Assembly: GCA_910585805.1 (NCBI GenBank)
Contig: CAJUFB010000076.1
Span: 1-17,160 of the forward strand
Source of the DNA: an uncultured Acetatifactor sp.
GTDB lineage: Bacteria; Bacillota; Clostridia; Lachnospirales; Lachnospiraceae
Length of the DNA stretch: 17,160 bases
Direction: 5' to 3'
This document shows positions 1-7,036 of the stretch, in pieces. A model generated the notes under the pieces. That model did no database searches. It had not been told where the DNA came from and saw only the letters and a list, made by a program, of their open reading frames with translations. How positions within the stretch are numbered: the first letter of the stretch is position 1; each line of letters begins with the position of its first letter. The position numbers were made by a program, and so were the translations under genes.

Positions 1-54
1 CCTTATGGCTGCAAGCTGAGAAGCCTCATCTTCGCATATCGCTATATAGAGCAT
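1..54 (-). CDS. Start of a LytTR/AgrA-type response regulator (partial)
   Basis: Read on the minus strand from the ATG at 54-52, the frame stays open to the window edge and gives 18 residues, MLYIAICEDEASQLAAIR. A short hydrophobic strand followed by C-E-D-E is the usual opening of a receiver domain. The form IAIC(E/D)DE is typical of LytTR-family regulators of the AgrA type. A good ribosome binding site (AGAGGTGG on the minus strand, about 62-69) lies just upstream of the start. The rest of the gene, including any DNA-binding domain, is outside the window, so the LytTR assignment rests on the first strand only. It is divergent from the esterase gene. Confidence 0.6.
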   Translation of the reverse strand, partial: MLYIAICEDEASQLAAIR

Positions 55-254
55 TCCTATCCACCTCTACCCAATTTCTTATCTATAATACACCATTCTG
101 TAACTTTTATCTATAGGAAACGTCGGGTTACTTGGAAATTTTAACTGTTAAGCAGTATACATCAAGAGGCATTAAGGCAGATACACAATAAGCGGCGAGC
201 GGAACATTTCCTCCTCAATTAACCAAAGAAAATGAATCAACTCCCCATTTTAAC
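55..254. other. Divergent intergenic region, left part
   Basis: No gene is visible between the partial regulator and the esterase promoter. Two identical 9-base direct repeats, TTATCTATA, lie at 79-87 and 107-115, 28 bases apart, in the promoter region of the minus-strand regulator. LytTR proteins often bind paired direct repeats, so these could be its own sites, but the spacing is longer than the usual 20-odd bases. An 11-base palindrome TTAACTGTTAA sits at 141-151. The remainder of the stretch shows nothing I can name. Confidence 0.3.
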
Positions 255-283
255 TTGCAATTCCCCCTGCACCATGCTAATCT
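255..283 (+). promoter_or_regulatory. Sigma-A type promoter of the esterase gene
   Basis: The -35 box TTGCAA (255-260) and -10 box TAATCT (278-283) are separated by 17 bases. A TGC immediately before the -10 box makes it an extended -10. Transcription would start near 290, leaving a leader of about 120 bases. That leader contains a small inverted repeat, TTCGGC at 339-344 with GCCGAA at 358-363. Confidence 0.55.
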
Positions 284-411
284 AAATGCGGCGGAAATAT
301 ACCGGAAAGGATATCGGCAGATTACAGGGGGCGGGTATTTCGGCTCTTCACCGGGGCGCCGAACACACATGATGGCAAAGAGATGAAAATAGAAGCAAGG
401 AGGAAGCAGGA

Positions 412-1218
412 ATGGCGTTATTGCATGTAGACTTTTTTTCAACCGTATTGGGGATGAGCATGAACATGGATGTGATACTGCCCCAGCAGACCTGGGGGCA
501 AATCGGTATGGAGGGGAAAGGCGCGGACGGAAAGGTGAAGACCATGTACCTGCTCCACGGCATGAGCGACGACCATACAATCTGGCAGAGAAGGACGTCC
601 ATCGAGCGCTATGCCAGCAAGCTGGGAATCGCCGTGGTGATGCCGACTACACATCTGGCATTTTACACAGACACCTCTTACGGGATGAAATACTGGACTT
701 TCATTTCCCGGGAACTGCCCGAAATCTGCCGGGAATTCTTTCCGCAGATGTCGGCAGAGCGGGAGGATACTCTGGCTGCGGGATTGTCCATGGGCGGTTA
801 CGGGGCGTGGAAGCTGGGGCTGGGCGCCAGCGGCACTTTCGGCGCGGCTGCTTCTCTGTCCGGCGCGTTGGACATTCTGGAGGATTATTGCAGAAATAAA
901 ATGCAGAATTCCGAGCGCCTCGCGCTTTTCAACGGTATTTTTACTTCCGGGGAAGCGCTTGCAGGTTCGGATAATGATCTGATGGCCCTGGCGGAGAGGC
1001 TTGCGGCGAGAGATAAAGATTTGCCCAGGCTGTATGCGTGGTGCGGCACGGAAGATTTCCTGTATCAGGGGAACCTGAAGGCATGGGAGCATGTGAAGAA
1101 GCTGGGATATGACCTGACCTGCGAGGCGTCTGCAGGGGACCATCAGTGGAAGTACTGGGATGCGAAAATCCAGGATGTGCTCCGCTGGTGGCTGAGGACG
1201 GATATGGATCTGCAGTAG
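412..1218 (+). CDS. Alpha/beta-hydrolase esterase, EstA/FrmB type
   Basis: A 268-residue cytoplasmic serine esterase of the esterase-D / S-formylglutathione hydrolase superfamily, closest in character to the EstA tributyrin or acetyl esterases of Firmicutes. The nucleophile elbow G-L-S-M-G-G puts the catalytic serine at 126. LLHG at 47-50 is the usual oxyanion-hole segment. D215 (in CGTEDF) and H244 (in GDHQW) complete the triad. No signal peptide or membrane segment is present. The ATG at 412 has AAGGAGG (397-403) 8 bases upstream, which settles the start. The gene has its own promoter and is followed by a 160-base gap and a second promoter, so it is probably a separate unit from the sensory genes downstream. 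Deacylation of short-chain esters, for example on plant or host glycans, is likely. The real substrate cannot be read from sequence. Confidence 0.85.
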   Translation: MALLHVDFFSTVLGMSMNMDVILPQQTWGQIGMEGKGADGKVKTMYLLHGMSDDHTIWQRRTSIERYASKLGIAVVMPTTHLAFYTDTSYGMKYWTFISRELPEICREFFPQMSAEREDTLAAGLSMGGYGAWKLGLGASGTFGAAASLSGALDILEDYCRNKMQNSERLALFNGIFTSGEALAGSDNDLMALAERLAARDKDLPRLYAWCGTEDFLYQGNLKAWEHVKKLGYDLTCEASAGDHQWKYWDAKIQDVLRWWLRTDMDLQ

Positions 1219-1226
1219 GAGGTGAT

Positions 1227-1310
1227 ATGGGCGGCTGCGGCGGTATCCGCCAGACTGCCTTCTTTTATGCAGGAGAAGGTAAAGCAAAATTCCCGCGCCC
1301 CTTTTATTGA
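1227..1310 (+). CDS. Possible 27-residue small protein with a perfect Shine-Dalgarno
   Basis: Directly after the esterase stop, AGGAGGTGAT (1217-1226) matches the anti-Shine-Dalgarno over ten bases and abuts an ATG at 1227. The frame runs 27 codons to TGA at 1308-1310. The peptide starts MGGCGG and ends KFPRPFY; it is Gly-rich at the N-terminus, basic and has no membrane segment. The SD core to ATG distance is short, about 4 bases, and the end of the frame overlaps the -35 box of the next promoter. I do not recognise the peptide, and chance occurrence is quite possible. Confidence 0.22.
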   Translation: MGGCGGIRQTAFFYAGEGKAKFPRPFY

Positions 1311-1335
1311 AAATACAGGAAGTGTATGCTAGAAT
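1307..1335 (+). promoter_or_regulatory. Strong promoter of the sensory operon
   Basis: TTGAAA (1307-1312), a 17-base spacer and TAGAAT (1330-1335), with TGC just before the -10 box (1327-1329), make a near-consensus extended -10 promoter. Transcription would begin near 1342, giving a leader of about 37 bases before the solute-binding lipoprotein. It is the only clear promoter for the co-directional genes up to 10978. Confidence 0.7.
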
Positions 1336-1378
1336 GAGTAAGACGAAAAAAATGAACAAAGAGGGAAGTATATAGATA

Positions 1379-2833
1379 ATGAAAAAAAGAAAAAAGGGAA
1401 TGAAACTTTTATGTCTGGCATCAGCCATGGCTTTTGGCCTGACCGGCTGCGAAGACAAAAGCCCGCTGGACCCCGGAAACCCAGTGTCTCTGACCATATG
1501 GCATTATTATAACGGATCCCAGCAGGCGGCGTTTGACAGTCTGGTGGAGGAATTTAACGATACCGTGGGACGGGAAAAGGGAATCTATATCCAGAGTTAC
1601 AGCCAGGGCTCGGTTTCCGACCTGGAGGCGGCAGTCAGGGATTCCGTTGCCGGAAAGGTGGGAGCGGAGAAAATGCCGGATATCTTTTCTTCTTATGCGG
1701 ATACCGCTTATGAGGTGGAGCAGGCCGGAGCCCTTGCCGACTTGTCGGATTATCTGGAACAGGAAGATCTGGAAAAATATGTGGATTCCTACATAGAAGA
1801 AGGGCGTATTGCTGCGGACGGTACGCTGCGTATCTTTCCCACGGCAAAGTCTACGGAAATCATGATGATAAACAAGACTGACTGGGAACCCTTTGCGGAA
1901 GCAACCGGCGTCTCTCTGGAGGATTTGGAGACCATAGAAGGAGTTGCGGCGACGGCGCAGATATACTACGAATGGACGGACGGCATGACACCTGATGTAC
2001 CGGGGGACGGCAGGGCATTTTACGGCAGGGATGCAGTGGCAAATTATTTTATCATCGGACTGCAGCAGCTGGGAGTGGAGATTTTTCATGTGGAGAACGG
2101 AGAGGCAGAGCTGAACATGCCCAAAGAAGAACTTCACCGGCTCTGGGAGAATTACTACATTCCGATGGTAAAGGGATATTTTGCGGCATATGGCTCCTTC
2201 CGTTCCGACGATGTGAAGACGGGAGATCTGCTGGCTTATACAGGCTCCACGGCTTCTGCCATGTATTTTCCGAATCAGGTGGAACAGGAGGATTCCAGCT
2301 ATGCCATTGACTATATCGTGATGCCTGCTCCGGTGCTCCGGGGCGGGGAAAATTATGCGGTACAGCAGGGAGCCGGCATGGTGGTGAGCAGGTCGGATGA
2401 AAAACATGAGTATGCTTCGGTGGAATTTCTCAAATGGTTCACGGAAGCGGAAAACAATCTGCAGTTTGGCTGCGTGGCGGGATATCTGCCGGTGCAGAAG
2501 GATGCAAACAGTGTGGAAAAACTGGATCAGATTATTGCGGAGCAGCAGCTGGAGGTGGCGCCGAAGACTTACGACTGTCTGACTACTATTTTCCGGGAAA
2601 TGGATAACACAACGCTTTATACCAACAAAAGTTTTAAAAACGGTTCCGCGGCGAGAAAAGTGTTGGAATACAATCTGGCAGACAGGGCGGCAGAAGACCG
2701 GGCAAGCGTGGCGGCTGCGCTGAAAGAGGGTAAAAGCCTGGAAGAAGCATCGGCGCCCTATGTGACAGAGGAAGCTTTTGAGGAATGGTACAATTCTTTT
2801 TGTGATGCGCTGAAATCTGCGGTAAGCGAGTAG
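1379..2833 (+). CDS. Extracellular solute-binding lipoprotein (ABC family 1 type)
   Basis: A 484-residue secreted lipoprotein with the fold of family 1 (sugar-type) ABC solute-binding proteins. The N-terminus has a Lys/Arg-rich n-region, a hydrophobic stretch and the lipobox L-T-G-C, so the mature protein would begin at C24 anchored to the outer membrane face. VSLTIWHYYNG (36-46) is the usual first strand, MPDIFSSYA (99-107) the ligand-lobe segment, and the region around 329-372 (AVQQGAGMVVS then VEFLKWF and GYLPV) the C-terminal lobe signature of the family. The start at 1379 has GAGGGAAG upstream; M8 at 1400 is a possible alternative that still leaves a signal peptide. No permease or ATPase gene lies beside it. 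The next gene, 12 bases on, is a membrane histidine kinase, with its ribosome binding site overlapping this stop codon. A role as ligand receptor for that kinase is the best inference; a supply role for a distant transporter remains possible. Confidence 0.85.
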   Translation: MKKRKKGMKLLCLASAMAFGLTGCEDKSPLDPGNPVSLTIWHYYNGSQQAAFDSLVEEFNDTVGREKGIYIQSYSQGSVSDLEAAVRDSVAGKVGAEKMPDIFSSYADTAYEVEQAGALADLSDYLEQEDLEKYVDSYIEEGRIAADGTLRIFPTAKSTEIMMINKTDWEPFAEATGVSLEDLETIEGVAATAQIYYEWTDGMTPDVPGDGRAFYGRDAVANYFIIGLQQLGVEIFHVENGEAELNMPKEELHRLWENYYIPMVKGYFAAYGSFRSDDVKTGDLLAYTGSTASAMYFPNQVEQEDSSYAIDYIVMPAPVLRGGENYAVQQGAGMVVSRSDEKHEYASVEFLKWFTEAENNLQFGCVAGYLPVQKDANSVEKLDQIIAEQQLEVAPKTYDCLTTIFREMDNTTLYTNKSFKNGSAARKVLEYNLADRAAEDRASVAAALKEGKSLEEASAPYVTEEAFEEWYNSFCDALKSAVSE

Positions 2834-2845
2834 GGAAGTGTATGG

Positions 2846-5800
2846 ATGAGATGGAAGAAGAGGCCGAATAAGAAAAAAGCAACCATATTTAAGATATTTC
2901 TGATCCCGCTGCTTGTGATCATGCTGATCCAGAGTGTCATCACTATCGGTACACTGGTGGTAAGGCGGACTGCCGGGATGCTGGAGGCATATTCCAGCGG
3001 GATGATGAGCCGGCTGGTGGAAAACCGGGCGGTAATCCTGCAGAATGAAATGAATCAGCGGTGGGTATCCGTTCGGGAAGATGAGGAAATCCTGGGCGGG
3101 ATTCTGGCGGAAATCCTGGAAGAGGAAGAGATACCCCTGAGAACCTTCATGGAGTCGGATGAAATGAGCGGAAGGTTTCTGGAGGCGGCTTTTCCGGAAT
3201 GTCTCAGCCGGCTGCAGAATAATTCCACCACGGGTATATTTCTGCTCCTGACAGGGACGGATATGCAGAATGAAGCGGATTTCAACGGATTTTTCATCAG
3301 GGATTCCGACCCTTACACCAACCCTGTGAATTACAGGGATTTATTGCTGGAACGGGGGAGCAAGGACCTGTCCAGAGAATGGAATATTCCGCTGGACACC
3401 GCATGGACTACCCGATTCCACATGGAGGGGCAGGGGCGGAATCCCGCGGAGCATTATTTTTATGAGCCATGGAGAGCCGGGGTGCAGTGCGGGGATGCGG
3501 ATACGGTTGACCTGGGCTACTGGTCTTTGCCTTTTTTTCTGGAGACGGAAGGTGCCGATTCCTATGAGATGATTACTTACTCCATTCCGCTCCGGTATGA
3601 AGGAGAGGTGTACGGTGTGCTGGGAGCGGAGGTTTCCAGCCGGCAACTGTACGATTATTTTCCGGTGGAGGAACTGAACAATTCCAAGCAGTCAGGGTAT
3701 ATGCTGGCAGTCAGACAGGAGGACGGCAGTTATGTATCTCTGACAGGCAAGGGGCTTCTGTACAGTCTGGTGAGTTCCGTAAAGAAGCCGATTTTCCTGA
3801 AAAGTACGGCGTATGAAGAGCTTCTGCGGGTGCAGGATATCCGGTTGGAGTATCAGGATATCTACGCTGTGGTCTGTCCGCTGAAGCTGTACAGCAATAA
3901 TGTGCCCTATAAAAATACGGAATGGGTGCTTCTGGGACTGGATACGGAGGAGGATTTGTTCGGGATCAGCCGCCGGCTTTATATCTGGATGGTGGCTGCT
4001 GTCCTGGCGGGGCTGATTTTCGGGGTATTCGGCATTTCGCTCATGGTGAAGCACCTTACCAGGCCGGTGAAGCGCCTGATGCAGTGTATCAGCGGCGGCA
4101 GGACGGGGCTTGCGGAATTTAAGCCCTCCAATATTCTGGAGGTGGATGCCCTGTATGAGGTGGTGAAGGCTCTGACAGACAGCCAGATGGAAGCGGAAAA
4201 TATTCTGCTGGAGGAGAAGGAGCGGTACAGGGTTGCCCTGGAGTCATCCAAAGATGTATTCTTTTCCTATGACCTGGAAACACATGTTCTTGATATCGTA
4301 AATAATAAGTCGGAAAACGGGAAATGGGAATGCCGTAATTTCGAGAGTGGCTTTATTGATCCCAGGTATATCTATGAGCCGGACAGGGATAAGGTCGTGG
4401 AGGCGCTGAGCAGCAGGGCGGATAAGCTGTCGGTGGAGTTTCGGATGAAATGGCCGGAGGATGCCGAGTTTGTGTGGGTGCTGCTCTCCGGCAATACGGT
4501 GTATGATATCGATGGCAGGCGGCGGAAGCTGGTGGGAAGCATCCGGGTTATTCAGGAGCAGAAAGAGAAAGAGGCAGAGCAGCTTCGGAAAAATACCACG
4601 GACGGTGTCACGGGCCTCTACGTATTCGACGAGGGAATGAAGCAGCTGGAGGAGCGCTGGAAGAGCATGGTTCAATCGGCCGGCGATGCCGTAGATTCGG
4701 AGGGCAGCGGGGCAGAGGCTTCCGGAGCCGGCAGTGTGAAGGAGGCCGGCAGCTGTACCGGGGTGATGGCGAATCTGTTTCTGAACCGGCTGAAAGAGAG
4801 TAATGAGAAAAACGGTATAGTGTTCGGCGATATGATTCTGGAGGAAATCGGGTGCCTGATTCGCGGCAGCTGCCAGGAACTCAGGGAGCGGCGAAATGTA
4901 CAGCCTGTGGCTTTCCGGCTGGATGGGGACGATTTTATCCTGTGGCTGGAAAAACTGTCCAGGGAAGAGGCGACAGAATTCATAGAAAATCTGTTGGAGA
5001 AAATTGCGGCGGGCTTTGACAGGGAGCTGTTCACCGTGGAGGTGCAGGCGGGACTGGTCTGCGGGAGGAAAGAAACGGGTGCCGGTAAGCTGATCTGTAT
5101 GGCCAGGCTGGCACGCAGCTTTGTGAATCCCGGTATGACGAAGGCATATGTCTTCTACCAGGATATTCCCGGCATAAAGGAGAAAGCGCTTCCCCCTTTA
5201 CAGGGACGCGAGATCATCAGCATCGACTACGGAGAAAATGTCGCTTTGGTTTCCATAGCGCTGAACCTGTTTGGCAAGGGGGCCGATTTTTCGGCGCAGA
5301 TGGTGCTGATGACCCGTAAAATCGGCAGGTTTTATGAGGCCGGCGATGTGCTGGTCACTGTGCTCAGGGGGGATTTCAATTCCAATTATCTGGAATATCA
5401 GTGGCATCGGAACGGAGAAGCTATCGGGGAGTGTGTCAGGAAGTACAGAGAGGAAGAACGGGAAGAGTTTTTCTGCTGGCTGGGACAGGATGAGGTGAAG
5501 TATGTTTCGCCTCAGGACAGCGGGCGGAAGGTGCTACAGTGCTTTCTGAGTCTGGCACCGGGGCAGCAGGGTATCATGCTGCCCATGTACGACAACGGAA
5601 GTTATATGGGAAATATCTGCATTCTCGGCGTTGCGCCGCAGCTTCTGGAAAATCAGGAAGCTTATCATGATCTGGCGGAGCTTGGACAGGTGATACAGGC
5701 GCAGCTGAATCAGGTGCAGCATGATATTGCCAGCAAGGCCAAGTCGGAGTTTCTGTCCCGTATGAGCCATGAAATCCGTACTCCCATGAACGGTATCATC

Positions 5801-6904
5801 GGTATGACGGCTATTGCGCTGCAGCAGGGCCAGAGCCAGGAAAGGATTCTGGACTGCCTGCAGAAAATACAGTCTTCTTCCGATTACCTGTTGGGACTGA
5901 TCAATGATATTCTGGATATGTCCAAGATAGAGAGCGGCAAGATGAAACTGGAGCCGGTTTCTTTCAATATATATGAGATGCTGGATACCATAAAGGAACT
6001 GGTTACCACTCAGGCAGCGGCTAAGGAAATAGATTTTGTGCAGGATATGCAGCTGTCGCACAGCACTTTCCTGGCCGATAAGATGCGCATCAGCCAGGTG
6101 CTGATCAATCTGTTGGGTAATGCAGTGAAGTTTACCCCGGAAAAGGGGCGGATTATTCTGGAGGTGAAGGAAGAAAGCCCGGCGGAGGAAAGCGCGCCGA
6201 CGGACGCAGCGGAGACAGTGACAGTGTTATTTGCGGTACATGACAGCGGAATCGGCATAGCAAAAGAGGATCAGGACAGGGTATTCCGTTCCTTCGAACA
6301 GGCCGCCGACAGGAATCCTTCCAGGCAGCAGGGAACAGGCCTGGGGCTGTCTATCAGCAGCCGCCTGGTTCAGATGATGGGCAGCAATATCCGTCTGGAG
6401 AGCGAGCCGGGGAAGGGAAGTACTTTTTATTTCAGGATTCCGCTGCAGCTGGGAGAGGATATGGAAGAGGAAGTGCGGGAGGAAGAAGTTTTCTTTGACG
6501 GATATCGTATCCTGGTGGTGGAGGATAATGAGATTAATGCCGAAATCGCACAATGTCTTCTGGAGGAGCGTAATTTCACGGTGGACTGTGTCCATGACGG
6601 CACACAGGCTGTAGAGCGCATCCGTACTACGGAGCCTGGTACCTATGATGTGATATTGATGGATATTCTGATGCCCGTGATGGACGGACTGGAGGCAACC
6701 CGCAGGATTCGGAGCATGGAGCGGGAGGACTGCCATACCATACCCATTGTGGCCATGTCTGCCAATGCCTTTGACGATGATCTGAAGAAATCTGTGGAAT
6801 GCGGTATGAACGGGCATCTGTCCAAGCCTGTGGAGGTAGATAAGCTGTACCGGACACTGGATAAGGTAATTCGCGGCGGGGCGGAAGGATTTTACCATAT
6901 CTGA
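2846..6904 (+). CDS. Membrane hybrid histidine kinase: dCACHE-HAMP-PAS-GGDEF(degenerate)-GAF-HisKA-HATPase-REC
   Basis: A 1352-residue sensor kinase. TM1 spans about 14-38 and TM2 about 378-400; between them is an extracellular double-CACHE-like domain. A HAMP segment with LTRPVKRL follows (about 401-453), then a PAS fold (460-575). Next is a GGDEF-like domain (about 583-775) starting DGVTGLY, whose signature is DGDDF (693-697) instead of GGDEF and which carries a Ser/Gly/Ala-rich insert at 611-637. A GAF-like domain (786-955) precedes the kinase core: H-box with H975 (SHEIRTP), N-box with N1088/N1092, DSGIGI (1133-1138) and GTGLGL (1163-1168). The C-terminal receiver has E1226/D1227, phospho-acceptor D1273, S1305 and K1327, so it looks functional. 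Start at 2846 is favoured because GGGAAG (2833-2838), overlapping the upstream stop, is 7 bases away. The ATG at 2842 is out of frame. Translation is probably coupled to the lipoprotein gene, which is the likely ligand partner. Confidence 0.9.
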   Translation: MRWKKRPNKKKATIFKIFLIPLLVIMLIQSVITIGTLVVRRTAGMLEAYSSGMMSRLVENRAVILQNEMNQRWVSVREDEEILGGILAEILEEEEIPLRTFMESDEMSGRFLEAAFPECLSRLQNNSTTGIFLLLTGTDMQNEADFNGFFIRDSDPYTNPVNYRDLLLERGSKDLSREWNIPLDTAWTTRFHMEGQGRNPAEHYFYEPWRAGVQCGDADTVDLGYWSLPFFLETEGADSYEMITYSIPLRYEGEVYGVLGAEVSSRQLYDYFPVEELNNSKQSGYMLAVRQEDGSYVSLTGKGLLYSLVSSVKKPIFLKSTAYEELLRVQDIRLEYQDIYAVVCPLKLYSNNVPYKNTEWVLLGLDTEEDLFGISRRLYIWMVAAVLAGLIFGVFGISLMVKHLTRPVKRLMQCISGGRTGLAEFKPSNILEVDALYEVVKALTDSQMEAENILLEEKERYRVALESSKDVFFSYDLETHVLDIVNNKSENGKWECRNFESGFIDPRYIYEPDRDKVVEALSSRADKLSVEFRMKWPEDAEFVWVLLSGNTVYDIDGRRRKLVGSIRVIQEQKEKEAEQLRKNTTDGVTGLYVFDEGMKQLEERWKSMVQSAGDAVDSEGSGAEASGAGSVKEAGSCTGVMANLFLNRLKESNEKNGIVFGDMILEEIGCLIRGSCQELRERRNVQPVAFRLDGDDFILWLEKLSREEATEFIENLLEKIAAGFDRELFTVEVQAGLVCGRKETGAGKLICMARLARSFVNPGMTKAYVFYQDIPGIKEKALPPLQGREIISIDYGENVALVSIALNLFGKGADFSAQMVLMTRKIGRFYEAGDVLVTVLRGDFNSNYLEYQWHRNGEAIGECVRKYREEEREEFFCWLGQDEVKYVSPQDSGRKVLQCFLSLAPGQQGIMLPMYDNGSYMGNICILGVAPQLLENQEAYHDLAELGQVIQAQLNQVQHDIASKAKSEFLSRMSHEIRTPMNGIIGMTAIALQQGQSQERILDCLQKIQSSSDYLLGLINDILDMSKIESGKMKLEPVSFNIYEMLDTIKELVTTQAAAKEIDFVQDMQLSHSTFLADKMRISQVLINLLGNAVKFTPEKGRIILEVKEESPAEESAPTDAAETVTVLFAVHDSGIGIAKEDQDRVFRSFEQAADRNPSRQQGTGLGLSISSRLVQMMGSNIRLESEPGKGSTFYFRIPLQLGEDMEEEVREEEVFFDGYRILVVEDNEINAEIAQCLLEERNFTVDCVHDGTQAVERIRTTEPGTYDVILMDILMPVMDGLEATRRIRSMEREDCHTIPIVAMSANAFDDDLKKSVECGMNGHLSKPVEVDKLYRTLDKVIRGGAEGFYHI

Positions 6905-7036
6905 TCATGAATGCTTCAGCCTGTGCTTATACTTTTATTGCCGTACATTTCGGACAGTTGAAATAATGTTTGATGATAGTCCTGTGCTTTCCGGAGCCAT
7001 GAAAAGCGGGCCTGCGGAAGGGCGGGTGGTTCTGAT
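6905..7036 (+). promoter_or_regulatory. Gap between the two kinase genes, weak promoter candidate
   Basis: The 132-base gap has no terminator-like hairpin with a T-run, so read-through from the first kinase is expected. TTGCCG (6938-6943), an 18-base spacer and AATAAT (6962-6967) could form a weak internal promoter. A 9-base direct repeat CCTGTGCTT occurs at 6920-6928 and 6982-6990, with no obvious role. Confidence 0.25.

Noticed and set aside
1239..1251. GGCGG/CCGCC hairpin after the esterase as terminator
   Set aside because: The stem is only 5 bp and no T-run follows within the right distance.
439..1497. 352-codon open frame on the minus strand
   Set aside because: It lies opposite the esterase gene and runs through the next promoter and signal peptide; its composition is that of an antisense frame and no domain is recognisable.
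1421..2407. 328-codon open frame on the minus strand
   Set aside because: It is antisense to the solute-binding lipoprotein, with no ribosome binding site or recognisable motif.
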